NCBI GenBank assembly: GCA_903872185.1
Contig: CAIQJL010000363.1
Location: forward strand, 1-39,824
Source: an uncultured Bacteroidota bacterium
GTDB lineage: Bacteria; Bacteroidota; Bacteroidia; Bacteroidales; GWA2-32-17
Reading direction: 5' to 3'
Length of the DNA stretch: 39,824 nt
In this document: positions 23,942 through 32,716 of the stretch, one piece after another
How the letters are laid out: each line of letters opens with the position of its first letter
How positions within the stretch are numbered: the stretch's first letter is position 1
Program-made: the position numbers and the translations under genes
Notes under the pieces: model-generated
The model's input: only the letters and a program-made list of their open reading frames with translations
Database searches by the model: none
What the model was told of the DNA's origin: nothing

Positions 23942-25832
23942 CAACATATCGATAAAATATAAAGTTATTATTGTTATTTTAGCCGTAACTCTAATGGCTC
24001 AAGTAATTGCTGCTTATTTTTATGTCAGGTATGATAAAATTGAATTTACACAAAAGAATCTTAAGAATCTTGAAATTAATGCCCAAATAATTTCTAATAA
24101 CTCAACAGCGGCAATTTTATTTAATGACACTTCAGAAGCATTAAAAATTCTTATCTCACTTAAAGCAGAAAAAAACATTAAATCGGCCTATGTATTTAAT
24201 CTTCATAAAAGTATAGTTGCATTTTACACTAATGAAAGTAATGTTGAAGATCTAAAAAAACATGAATTTAAAAATAAAATTTCTACAGATATAACTGATA
24301 AAGAAATATCCATTTATAGAGCTATTTATGATGACTCCGAAAAAAATTCAATAATAGGATTTATTTATCTTGAACGTGATCTAACCGACTATGACATTCG
24401 ATTTTCAAAATTTTTAATTGTTTTAATTATTATCACTTTAGCATCGCTACTTTTCGCATTACTAATATCAACTCAAATACAAAAAATTATTTCTAAACCA
24501 ATAAAAAGTTTATCTTATAGCGTAAAGGACATTACAGCGAATAGCGACTTTTCTGTTCGAATACAGAAAAAAGGCGATGATGAAATAGGTGAATTAATTG
24601 GTGGTTTTAATGAAATGTTATCAAAAATTGAAGAACAAAATGAAGCGCTAACATTTACCAAAGAACAAGCTGTAAGTTCTGCTAAAATAAAAGAAGTTTT
24701 TTTAGCAAACATGAGTCACGAAATTCGTACACCAATGAATGCTATAGTTGGTATGACAAATCTTGTTCTAGGAACAACAGTTAATGAAGAACAAAGTGAT
24801 TATTTACGACATATAAAAACTTCTGCTGATAATTTACTTGTTATTATTAATGACATTCTGGACTTCTCGAAAATTGAAGCAGGAAAAATTGAATTCGAAA
24901 ACATCCGTTTTAATATAAATGACACATTAGAAAATTTACGCAAAACTTTTGAATTTAAATTAAAAGGGCATTCTCTTGATTTTATTATTGAAAAAGACAT
25001 TTTTGTTCCTAACTATTTTATTGGTGATCATGTTCGATTAAATCAGGTTCTACTTAATTTAGTGGGGAATGCTGTAAAATTTACTGAAAAAGGCAGCATT
25101 TCAATTTTAATTAAAAACCAAAGCGAAACAGCCGATATTATTGAACTATTATTTTGCGTAAAAGATACAGGAATAGGAATACCAAAAGATAAGTTAGGTT
25201 TTATATTTCATAGTTTTAGTCAGGCAGCAAGCGATACAACCAGAAAATACGGAGGCACCGGTTTAGGTTTAACAATTTGCAAACAGCTTATTGAATTACA
25301 AAGCGGAAAAATTTGGGTTGAGAGCGAACACGGTAAAGGAAGTTCATTTTATTTTACAATAAAATATAAAAAAACTTCTGCGCCAAGTTTATTAGAATTA
25401 CAAAAACTATCTATTCAAAATGTAGAATCAGTAACAAAAGAAATACTTGAAAACTCAAGAATTTTAATAGTTGAGGACAACCAGTTAAATCTTTTACTAG
25501 CAAAAACAATACTTAGAAAACAAAATTTTAAAAAAGTAGATTCAGCAGAAAATGGACAGGCAGCAATTGAAATGATAGAGAAGTCTGACTATGATGTGAT
25601 TTTAATGGATCTTCATATGCCTATTATGGATGGTTATGAAGCAACGTTATTTATCCGAGGAAACTTAAATGAGAAGAAGCGACATATACCAATTATTGCA
25701 TTAACAGCTGCTGCTATTAAAGGCGAAAAAGAAAAATGTTTCGAAATTGGAATGAACGACTATATTTCAAAACCATTTAAACCTGAAGAACTTTTTTCAA
25801 AAATCATAAAATTTCTTCAACAAAAAGAGTAA
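23922..25832 (+). CDS. hybrid sensor histidine kinase: CHASE8-like sensor, HAMP, HisKA, HATPase, receiver
   Basis: A 636-residue membrane kinase. A first membrane helix (about 13-33) precedes a periplasmic domain (about 36-160) with QIISNNSTAAILFNDTSEAL and IKSAYVFNLHKSIVAFY, which fit the CHASE8 sensor type also found in YfiN. The second helix is at about 163-185. HAMP runs 186-240 (ISKPIKSL, DDEIGEL). HisKA has the phospho-His in MSHEIRTP (His266). The ATPase domain shows NLVGNAVKFTEKG, DTGIGIP (415-421) and GGTGLGL (444-450). A receiver domain (about 512-633) has Asp563 in LMDLHMPIMDG, acidic EDN at 518-520 and Lys617. All catalytic residues are intact. It starts inside the YfiR gene (ATG at 23922 or 23925), and an HPt gene follows, so the relay would be His-Asp-His to a regulator encoded elsewhere. 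Confidence 0.93.
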   Translation: MMRLNFNNISIKYKVIIVILAVTLMAQVIAAYFYVRYDKIEFTQKNLKNLEINAQIISNNSTAAILFNDTSEALKILISLKAEKNIKSAYVFNLHKSIVAFYTNESNVEDLKKHEFKNKISTDITDKEISIYRAIYDDSEKNSIIGFIYLERDLTDYDIRFSKFLIVLIIITLASLLFALLISTQIQKIISKPIKSLSYSVKDITANSDFSVRIQKKGDDEIGELIGGFNEMLSKIEEQNEALTFTKEQAVSSAKIKEVFLANMSHEIRTPMNAIVGMTNLVLGTTVNEEQSDYLRHIKTSADNLLVIINDILDFSKIEAGKIEFENIRFNINDTLENLRKTFEFKLKGHSLDFIIEKDIFVPNYFIGDHVRLNQVLLNLVGNAVKFTEKGSISILIKNQSETADIIELLFCVKDTGIGIPKDKLGFIFHSFSQAASDTTRKYGGTGLGLTICKQLIELQSGKIWVESEHGKGSSFYFTIKYKKTSAPSLLELQKLSIQNVESVTKEILENSRILIVEDNQLNLLLAKTILRKQNFKKVDSAENGQAAIEMIEKSDYDVILMDLHMPIMDGYEATLFIRGNLNEKKRHIPIIALTAAAIKGEKEKCFEIGMNDYISKPFKPEELFSKIIKFLQQKE

Positions 25833-25928
25833 GATAATTGCCTACAGCATACTTTCAAAAACAAACTTTATTTTTCATTATCAGAAAAACATATTAATTT
25901 AGCATTTAAAATACTGTAAACTAAAAAA

Positions 25929-26276
25929 ATGAAACTAGAAATTGATTTATCTTATTTGGAAAGCATGGCTGCAGGTGACAATGATCTTATTAAAGAGATG
26001 ATTGAAATTTTTAAAGAACAAGTTCCAGAGTTTATTAAGGAGATGAGAGAAGCCTTAACAAATAACGATTCAAAAGCCTTATCGTCAGTTGCTCATAAAG
26101 CAAAATCATCTGTAGCTATTATGGGAATTACATCACTTTCAGAAGAGTTAAAAATCTTTGAAAGTATTACTTCAAATAACGAACGAACAGAAGAATACTT
26201 AACATTTGTAAACAGCTTTATATCTAACACTAACGAAGCAATAAAGTTGCTTGATAATATATCAGCAAAACTTTAA
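25929..26276 (+). CDS. HPt phosphotransfer protein
   Basis: A 115-residue, all-helical, soluble histidine phosphotransfer protein. The active-site helix reads LSSVAHKAKSSVAIMG with His56, and the expected small residues and Lys58 follow. The N-terminal helices (EMIEIFKEQVPEFIKEMREAL) are typical of HPt four-helix bundles. It should take phosphate from the receiver domain of the upstream hybrid kinase (Asp563) and pass it to a response regulator that is not in this window. It lies 96 nt after the kinase gene and 18 nt before the MORN-like lipoprotein gene. Confidence 0.92.
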   Translation: MKLEIDLSYLESMAAGDNDLIKEMIEIFKEQVPEFIKEMREALTNNDSKALSSVAHKAKSSVAIMGITSLSEELKIFESITSNNERTEEYLTFVNSFISNTNEAIKLLDNISAKL

Positions 26277-26294
26277 GGTTAATTGAAATAAATT

Positions 26295-27065
26295 ATGTTT
26301 AAGATTTTTTCTAAATATTATTTTATTCTTATTTTAACGATGAGTACAATAGCATGTTCCTTATTTACTGCTAACTCTGAAGATATAGAAGAAATTAACG
26401 GCTTAACATATTTAAAAGGCACTAAAAAATTATTTACCGGTGAAGTCCTTGACTCATATGATAACGGAAAAAACAGTATACAATGGAATTATAAAAATGG
26501 CAAGAAAGAAGGAAATTCTAAAGCATGGTATGAAAATGGTCAGATAGAATATGAAGGCCATTACATTGATGGTTTAAAAGATGGTGAATTTAAAGGTTAC
26601 TTTATTAATGGAAAAGTTGGAGCAATAAGAAATTATAATCACGGACTTGAAGATGGCAAGTGGAAAATTTGGCATGAAAACGGAAATATAAAAGAATCTG
26701 GTCATTTCAGCAATGGGCTAAAAGACAGCATATGGAACTGGCATTATGAAAATGGACAAAAGTGGATAGAAATTACATTTGTTAATGGTAAGGAACATGG
26801 TTTATGGAAAGCTTGGTACGAAACAGGTAAAATACGCGAAGAAATAAATTACCAACATGGGAAAAAAGAAGGACTATGGCAAGAATGGAATAATGATGGC
26901 CAAATAATTTCTAAAGGTTTATATTCACAAAATCGCGAAAACGGAAATTGGTATGGTTGGTATGATAATAACAAACCTCGTTTTGAAAAATTATATAAAA
27001 ACGGCGATATTATTTATAGCCGTGAATGGGATGAAAATGGAAATCCTATAAAACAGGAACAATAG
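26295..27065 (+). CDS. lipoprotein with MORN-2-like repeats
   Basis: A 256-residue protein. A hydrophobic leader ends in the lipobox STIAC (Cys21), so it is anchored as a lipoprotein. From about 45 to the end it consists of eight or so repeats of roughly 23 residues of the form NGxxxGxWxxWYENGxIxxExxY, for example KKEGNSKAWYENGQIEYEG and GKEHGLWKAWYETGKIREE. Such MORN-2 / YwqK-type repeats form beta-hairpin scaffolds. The automatic label "antitoxin" often given to them is not supported here. It is encoded 18 nt after HPt in the sensor operon, so it may be an effector or target of the system. The function itself is unknown. Confidence 0.82.
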   Translation: MFKIFSKYYFILILTMSTIACSLFTANSEDIEEINGLTYLKGTKKLFTGEVLDSYDNGKNSIQWNYKNGKKEGNSKAWYENGQIEYEGHYIDGLKDGEFKGYFINGKVGAIRNYNHGLEDGKWKIWHENGNIKESGHFSNGLKDSIWNWHYENGQKWIEITFVNGKEHGLWKAWYETGKIREEINYQHGKKEGLWQEWNNDGQIISKGLYSQNRENGNWYGWYDNNKPRFEKLYKNGDIIYSREWDENGNPIKQEQ

Positions 27066-27101
27066 ACGCCTGAAAATAATATTTACTAAATTTATTTAAA
27101 A

Positions 27102-28931
27102 ATGAAAAACGCCTATCTCTTTTTCTCGTTGATATTTATGATCTTGTGTTTCAATAACAATATATTTTCTCAATGCCCAGGATGTGCATTAAACACTTCT
27201 TGTACTATTTCTCCAGCATATCCAACAACATGCCCACAAGACACATTACCTAGCGGAATAGCTGGCCAAGCTTATAGTCAGGATATAACATTTTACATTC
27301 CTGAAACTTTCGAAGTAACTTCACCCATAACTCAAAATGTACATTTAGATGAATTAGTCATTTCAAATGTTACTGGCCTGCCCAACGGTTTAAACTGGCA
27401 AACAAATAGCACAAATAATAAATTTTACCCTTCTGCAGGGAACGAACATGGATGTGCAAAAGTATGCGGCACACCTCAGTTTCCTGGAATTTTTAATGTA
27501 ACTATCTTTTTTCAAGTAACTGTAACACCTCAAACAATAGGTGGGGTAACTACTCAAAACGAATCAACAACAATGTTACTTATTATTAATCCTAACCAAA
27601 CTGGTAATTCTGCATTTATTATTTCAAATTCGCAAGGTTGCGCTCCACATAGTTCAGGCTTTAGTTCAATAATAACTAGTAGTGGAAATCCATTATATAC
27701 ATATTCTTGGGATTTTGGAAATGGGAACAATAGTTCTTTAGAAAACCCACCTGTTCAGAATTATTCTACAGCTGGCACATTCATTGTTTCTCAAACAACA
27801 AATATATCTGCATACAAATTAACAAATGTCACATTTAATGTTGGGTCAAACACAAACTGGTGCGGCGATGTTGATGAACCAAATCTTTTTGGATGTACCG
27901 GCTCACCTGATTTTATATTCGAATTACGTGATAATAGTTCTTCAATAGTTTATACTTCCTCTGAAATTTCAAATTCAATGACCGGAACATGGAGTAATTT
28001 GAGCTCGTTGTTACAAAGTGGGCCTTATTCAATTCAATTTTGGGATGTTGATGCCGTTTCGCAAAATGACAACCTTGGCATTTTTACTTTTACACCTAAT
28101 GCAACCGGTACTTTTAATTTTAGCGGCGGTGGTGTAAGTGGAACATATACCATTGGCACACAAATCATAAATTCAATATCTGATACCGATTCAATTATTG
28201 TATATCCATTACCTCCTGTCTTATCAATTAACATATCACCAAACGATACTGTATGTTCAGATATACCAATAACATTAACAGTTCCGGGAGGATATATTTA
28301 TCAATGGTATAAGGATACAACAATGTTATATAATGCTGTAGATTCTTTTATAATTGTAGATAATGTTTCAGGAAATTATTGGGTAAATGTTACAAATCAA
28401 TTTGATTGCTCATCTTCATCGCAACAAATTAACATTAACTTTATTGAAATTCCACCCAAACCAAATTTCTGGTTTACGGGAAATACAATGAACAATGCAC
28501 TTACCGGAGTTTCGTTTCAATGGTACGAGAATGGCATATTAATACCCGGTGCAACAAATAACACTTATACAGCAACTACAAGTAATTTCTATTCATTAGT
28601 TGCAACAAATCCTTTTGGTTGTTCTACTACTTCGGATACTATTTTTGTTACTGTTTCTGACATAAATGAATTTGCTGTTTTAAATAATTTCTCAATATAC
28701 CCAAACCCAAATAATGGTGAGTTTTCAGTTTCTTTCGATTTAATAGAATCAACAGAAGTAAATATTACCATTACAGATTTAATAGGGAAAATAGTTTATC
28801 AGAAAAACGAAGCAGAATGTTATGGAAAAATAAATAATGCCATAAATCTCTCCGATTTAAATAAGGGAATGTATATAATTAATTTACAAACCGGCAAACA
28901 ACAGGTGAATAAACGATTTGTAATTCAATAA
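27102..28931 (+). CDS. T9SS-secreted multidomain surface protein (PKD and Ig-like domains)
   Basis: A 609-residue exported protein, probably an adhesin or surface structural protein. Order: signal peptide (1-24, NIFSQ); Cys-rich start CPGCALNTSC; a putative-Ig-like domain (about 45-165: LPSGIAGQAYSQDI, GLPNGLNW, CGTPQFPGIFNVTI); PKD (about 178-235: YSWDFGNGN, STAGTF); a beta domain at about 237-352 (GDVDEPNLFGC, PYSIQFWDVDAVSQND) that seems inserted before the last PKD-like strand (DTDSIIVYPLPP); two Ig-like repeats (about 375-450 and 455-518: YIYQWYKD, VSFQWYENG); and a type A T9SS sorting domain (about 528-609: SIYPNPNNGEF, GMYIINLQTG). It is the last gene of the plus-strand sensor operon, 36 nt after the MORN-like gene, and a strong terminator follows. 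Confidence 0.88.
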   Translation: MKNAYLFFSLIFMILCFNNNIFSQCPGCALNTSCTISPAYPTTCPQDTLPSGIAGQAYSQDITFYIPETFEVTSPITQNVHLDELVISNVTGLPNGLNWQTNSTNNKFYPSAGNEHGCAKVCGTPQFPGIFNVTIFFQVTVTPQTIGGVTTQNESTTMLLIINPNQTGNSAFIISNSQGCAPHSSGFSSIITSSGNPLYTYSWDFGNGNNSSLENPPVQNYSTAGTFIVSQTTNISAYKLTNVTFNVGSNTNWCGDVDEPNLFGCTGSPDFIFELRDNSSSIVYTSSEISNSMTGTWSNLSSLLQSGPYSIQFWDVDAVSQNDNLGIFTFTPNATGTFNFSGGGVSGTYTIGTQIINSISDTDSIIVYPLPPVLSINISPNDTVCSDIPITLTVPGGYIYQWYKDTTMLYNAVDSFIIVDNVSGNYWVNVTNQFDCSSSSQQININFIEIPPKPNFWFTGNTMNNALTGVSFQWYENGILIPGATNNTYTATTSNFYSLVATNPFGCSTTSDTIFVTVSDINEFAVLNNFSIYPNPNNGEFSVSFDLIESTEVNITITDLIGKIVYQKNEAECYGKINNAINLSDLNKGMYIINLQTGKQQVNKRFVIQ

Positions 28932-28935
28932 AAAC

Positions 28936-28972
28936 AAAAAGCCGTTTTGAAATTAATCCAAAACGGCTTTTT
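28936..28972. terminator. bidirectional intrinsic terminator
   Basis: Stem GCCGTTTTG (28941-28949) / CAAAACGGC (28959-28967), with A-run and T-run flanks on both sides. It separates the convergent sensor operon and FKBP operon. Confidence 0.9.
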
Positions 28973-28986
28973 TATTAAAAAAATAT

Positions 28987-30168
28987 TTACTTTACTCCCA
29001 TCAATTCAACATCGAACACTAGATTTGATTTTGGAGGTATTGCTCCAGGATAACCTTGTTCGCCATATGCCAACTGATATGGAATTAATAATCTGAGCTT
29101 ATCACCTACTTTCATTAATGCAATACCTTCGTCCCAACCTTTAATAACCATACCTTTTCCTATTTCAAAATCGAGTGGTTGTCCACGTTGCACTGAAGAA
29201 TCGAAAATATCACCATTTTCAAAATAACCAGTATAATGAACAGAAACTGTTTTACCAACTTCAGCTTTTACAGCATCTTTTTTTCCTTCACTAACAACTA
29301 TATATTTTAATCCTGAAGCTGTTGTTAAAGTTTCTTTACCTTTTGTTTCAAAAACTGGCGGCTTTACTTCAGGAGTAAAATCAATTAATTCAACATCAAA
29401 AATTAAATTTGCTTTAGCAGGAATAACAGGTGAACGGCCTGCTTCGCCATAAGCTAACTGATAAGGAATTATCAAACGAGCTTTATCTCCTACTTTAATA
29501 ATTGAAAGACCTTCGTCCCATCCTTTAATTACCATACCTTTTCCAACTTGAAAACTAATTGGTTCACCACGTTTTATCGAAGAATCGAATATTTTCCCAT
29601 CTTCTAAATATCCAGTATAATGAACTTTAACCGTTGATCCCTTTGGTGGTCTCTGATTGCTTTTATTTGTTTCTGAAACAATAATTACTTGCAAGCCTGA
29701 TGGAGTTTTTAATGTATCCTTACCGGCTGTGTTAAATGGCTCAATTTTAATTTCTTGCATAATTTTCATAAGTTTTACTGTAAATTTCAAAGTTGAATTT
29801 GCTGGTATAGAACCAGTACTTTGTGCTCCATAGCCTAAATCTGGAGGAATAATAAAAGTTGCAGAATCGCCTTCGTTTAATAAAGCAATACCTTCGTCCC
29901 AACCTTTAATAACCTGACCCTGCCCTAATGGAAAAGTATATGGCTGACCACGTTTATATGACGTATCAAAAATCGTATCGTTCATTAATTTTCCTACATA
30001 ATGCACAGATACTTTATCGCCTGATTTTGCCTGGACACCTTTACCTTTTTGGTGTATAATGTACTTTAGCCCAGAAGCAGTTGTCTTAAAATCCTTAGTC
30101 TGGCTCATTGTCTGAAATGTTATAACAGTTAATACCAAGGCTGTTAATCCTAAAATTTTAGTTCTCAT
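28987..30168 (-). CDS. exported peptidyl-prolyl isomerase with three FKBP domains
   Basis: A 393-residue exported protein with three tandem FKBP domains (about 30-135, 160-265 and 290-393). Each domain has the full active-site set: VHYxG, an IFD(T/S)S turn, the aromatic F before the GxGxVIxGWDEG loop, IP...LAYG or LGYG, and a final FxVxL strand. A signal peptide (MRTKILGLTALVLTVITF, cut near MSQ) places it in the periplasm, where it should help fold proline-containing proteins. An in-frame TTG at 30177 was rejected: the ATG at 30168 starts the signal peptide and follows the upstream stop by one base. Three complete copies in one chain are unusual; one or two is the common form. Confidence 0.92.
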   Translation of the reverse strand: MRTKILGLTALVLTVITFQTMSQTKDFKTTASGLKYIIHQKGKGVQAKSGDKVSVHYVGKLMNDTIFDTSYKRGQPYTFPLGQGQVIKGWDEGIALLNEGDSATFIIPPDLGYGAQSTGSIPANSTLKFTVKLMKIMQEIKIEPFNTAGKDTLKTPSGLQVIIVSETNKSNQRPPKGSTVKVHYTGYLEDGKIFDSSIKRGEPISFQVGKGMVIKGWDEGLSIIKVGDKARLIIPYQLAYGEAGRSPVIPAKANLIFDVELIDFTPEVKPPVFETKGKETLTTASGLKYIVVSEGKKDAVKAEVGKTVSVHYTGYFENGDIFDSSVQRGQPLDFEIGKGMVIKGWDEGIALMKVGDKLRLLIPYQLAYGEQGYPGAIPPKSNLVFDVELMGVK

Positions 30169-30169
30169 A

Positions 30170-31024
30170 TTATTCAATGTTTATTAGTTCTATTTCAAAT
30201 ATTAAAGTTGAAAATGGTTGAATCATTTTAAATTCCTGATCGCCATAAGCAATATTAGATGGAATAATTAAAGTTGCTTTACCTCCTTTTTTCATCTTGC
30301 AAATACCTTCTTCCATTCCTGGGATAACTTGATTTGTGCCAATCACAAACTCAAAAACTTCGCCACGTTTTAAAGACGAATCAAAAATTTCGCCGCTAAT
30401 AAAGGAACCAGTATAATGAATTTTTACTTTTTGCCCTGATTTTGGAGAACTACCTTTTCCTGCTTTTTCTTCAATATAATAAAGTCCAGTACTTGTTGGT
30501 TCTATAGTAATATTAGCATTTTCAAGATATAATTTTAAAATTTTCTGTTCCTGCTCTGCGGTCATAACATCTGCCGCTTTTTTCTCTTCAATATATTTAT
30601 CGTAACTAAAAATTTCGACTAACTTGATATTAAAAATAAGTTTATTTCCTTTTTTAATAAACTCTGGAACTTCTGAATTTTTTGTTTCCAAAAAGAATCT
30701 TTCAGCATCAACTATAAATTGAGCACTATCACCTTCGCGCATCATTGCAAAAGCATCATCAATAGTTCCTCCATTTTTTGATGTAGTTTTCATTATCATT
30801 CTAAAAGACTGGCCATTATATTCTTTTGTGTCAAAAAGCACTGAATCATTTTCAGTTGTATATTTCATTCTTAATACAAGAATATCGCCAACTACAGGTT
30901 TTCTATTTTGTTCGTTTTTTGTAAAAAATTTATACTTCATTCCTGAAGCATCAGTAATGTAATTATCTGAATTACACGAGCCTAACAATACTAAAAAAAC
31001 TAATAAATAAAAAATATTTTTCAT
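30170..31024 (-). CDS. FKBP-type prolyl isomerase lipoprotein with a degenerate first domain
   Basis: A 284-residue protein. The lipobox LLGSC (Cys17) follows a hydrophobic leader, so it is a lipoprotein. Residues about 40-145 align with an FKBP fold (FDTKEYNGQSF, AMMREGDSAQFIV, LIFNIKLVEI) but lack the tryptophan loop and the YG motif, so that copy is probably inactive. A helical linker precedes the C-terminal FKBP domain (about 185-284: VKIHYTGSF, IFDSSLKRGE, IIPSNIAYGD). There the usual VIxGW tryptophan is Met (VIPGMEEG), which may lower activity or FK506 binding. It is first in an operon with the three-FKBP gene (1-nt gap). Confidence 0.9.
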   Translation of the reverse strand: MKNIFYLLVFLVLLGSCNSDNYITDASGMKYKFFTKNEQNRKPVVGDILVLRMKYTTENDSVLFDTKEYNGQSFRMIMKTTSKNGGTIDDAFAMMREGDSAQFIVDAERFFLETKNSEVPEFIKKGNKLIFNIKLVEIFSYDKYIEEKKAADVMTAEQEQKILKLYLENANITIEPTSTGLYYIEEKAGKGSSPKSGQKVKIHYTGSFISGEIFDSSLKRGEVFEFVIGTNQVIPGMEEGICKMKKGGKATLIIPSNIAYGDQEFKMIQPFSTLIFEIELINIE

Positions 31025-31044
31025 GGATTTTTATAAATAGCGAA

Positions 31045-31052
31045 CAAAGATA
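31045..31052 (-). promoter_or_regulatory. -7 promoter box of the FKBP operon (TATCTTTG)
   Basis: Perfect TAnnTTTG match in its commonest form on the minus strand, 20 nt before the ATG of the FKBP lipoprotein gene and after the rny terminator. Confidence 0.6.
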
Positions 31053-31111
31053 AATTTAAAAATGAAATTGAGAATATAGCTTATTGGAGGTTTAACTATT
31101 TTTAAATAAAA

Positions 31112-31134
31112 AAGCTGCCTTTTCGAGGCAGCTT
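31112..31134 (-). terminator. rny intrinsic terminator
   Basis: AAGCTGCCT (31112-31120) / AGGCAGCTT (31126-31134) with a 5-nt loop. On the minus strand it is followed by TTTTTTATTT and lies 22 nt after the rny stop. Confidence 0.88.
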
Positions 31135-31156
31135 CTTAATATTTTTTATTTTGTTA

Positions 31157-32692
31157 TTATTTTGCGTAAGCAACAGCTCTTGTTTCGCGAATAACAGTAA
31201 TTCTTATTTGTCCAGGATAAGTAAGCTCATCCTGAATTCTACGAGCTAAATCGTATGATAATGTTTCGGCATCTTTATCGTTAATTTTTTCACTGCCAAC
31301 AATTACTCTAAGTTCACGACCAGCCTGAATTGCATATGTTTTAAGAACACCTGGATATGAAAGAGCCAGGTTTTCTAAATCTTTTAAACGTTTTACATAA
31401 GATTCGGCAACTTCACGTCGTGCGCCAGGGCGAGCTCCGCTAATTGCATCGCAAACCTGAACAATTGGTGAAAGCAAACTTGTCATTTCCATTTCATCAT
31501 GGTGAGAACCAATTGCATTACAAATTTCTGCTTTTTCTTTACAACGTTCAGCAATACTTGCTCCAAGTAAAGCATGAGGTAATTCAGGATTTTCGTCAGA
31601 AACTTTTCCAATATCATGAAGTAAACCTGCACGTTTTGCGGTTACTGGATTTAATCCTAATTCAGATGCCATTATAGCACAAAGGTTAGCACATTCACGT
31701 GAATGATGCAATAGATTTTGTCCGTATGATGAACGGTATTTCATTTTTCCAACCAAGCGAATTAGTTCAGGATGAAGACCATGAATACCTAAATCGATAG
31801 TTGTACGCTTACCTGTTTCAACCATTTCTTCCTCAACTTGTTTGCGAACTTTTTCAACAACTTCTTCGATTCTTGCAGGGTGAATTCTACCGTCAGTAAT
31901 TAACTGATGTAAAGCTAAACGGGCAATTTCTCTGCGAACTGGATCAAAGGCAGAAAGTACAATTGCTTCAGGAGTATCGTCAACGATAATTTCGACACCT
32001 GTTGCGGCTTCTAAAGCTCTGATATTACGACCTTCGCGACCAATAATACGTCCCTTAATCTCATCATTCTCAATATGAAAAACCGTAACAGAATTCTCTA
32101 CAGCAGCTTCTGAAGCAACACGTTGAATAGTCTGAATTACAATTCTTTTAGCTTCTTTAGATGCAGTCATCTTTGCTTCTTCCATAGCTACATTTACATA
32201 AGCCATAGCAGAAGTTTTTGCTTCATCTTTTAAAGATTCAATCAATTGAGATTTTGCTTCCTCGGCAGAAAGCCCGCTAATAGTCTCTAATTTCTCTAAA
32301 TGTTCATTTCTCTGACGTTCAAGCTCTTCTCTTTTCTTTTCAACCTTTTCAGTTTGTAGTTTAAGGTTATTCTGAAGTGTTTCAACTTCTTTACGATTTC
32401 TTTGTACTTCTTCTAATTTCTGAGATAATGATGCTTCTTTTTGAATTACCCTTTGCTCGGCTTGAAGTACTTTTGATCCTTTTTCGTTTACAAATTTTTC
32501 GTGATCGGATTTTAACTGAAGAAATTTTTCTTTTGCTAAAAGTTCTTTTTGTTTCCTAATAACTTCACCTTCTGACTCTGCTTCTTTAATAGCTCTTTGC
32601 GATTTAGTTGCAAGTGCCTTATCCCAAACAAAATACGAAATAATACCACCGGCTGCTAAAGCTATAATTCCAACTACAATTGTTGTTACCAT
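31157..32692 (-). CDS. rny: ribonuclease Y
   Basis: Membrane-anchored endoribonuclease that starts mRNA decay. The 511-residue length and domain order are standard. An N-terminal membrane helix (about 3-23) precedes a long charged coiled coil (about 30-190), then a KH RNA-binding domain (about 200-270) with the [12 protein letters not shown] loop, then an HD phosphohydrolase domain (about 325-420) with [15 protein letters not shown] and GSHHDE. The C-terminal region ends [16 protein letters not shown], the usual family end. It lies downstream of the 6S RNA on the same strand, with its own terminator after the stop. Confidence 0.97.
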   Translation of the reverse strand: MVTTIVVGIIALAAGGIISYFVWDKALATKSQRAIKEAESEGEVIRKQKELLAKEKFLQLKSDHEKFVNEKGSKVLQAEQRVIQKEASLSQKLEEVQRNRKEVETLQNNLKLQTEKVEKKREELERQRNEHLEKLETISGLSAEEAKSQLIESLKDEAKTSAMAYVNVAMEEAKMTASKEAKRIVIQTIQRVASEAAVENSVTVFHIENDEIKGRIIGREGRNIRALEAATGVEIIVDDTPEAIVLSAFDPVRREIARLALHQLITDGRIHPARIEEVVEKVRKQVEEEMVETGKRTTIDLGIHGLHPELIRLVGKMKYRSSYGQNLLHHSRECANLCAIMASELGLNPVTAKRAGLLHDIGKVSDENPELPHALLGASIAERCKEKAEICNAIGSHHDEMEMTSLLSPIVQVCDAISGARPGARREVAESYVKRLKDLENLALSYPGVLKTYAIQAGRELRVIVGSEKINDKDAETLSYDLARRIQDELTYPGQIRITVIRETRAVAYAK

Positions 32693-32716
32693 ATTATATA
32701 TTTAAAAAAAATTAAT

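Noticed and set aside
26295-27065. Antitoxin annotation for the MORN-2-like repeat protein
   Set aside because: No toxin gene is adjacent and the product is a lipoprotein; the repeats alone do not imply an antitoxin.
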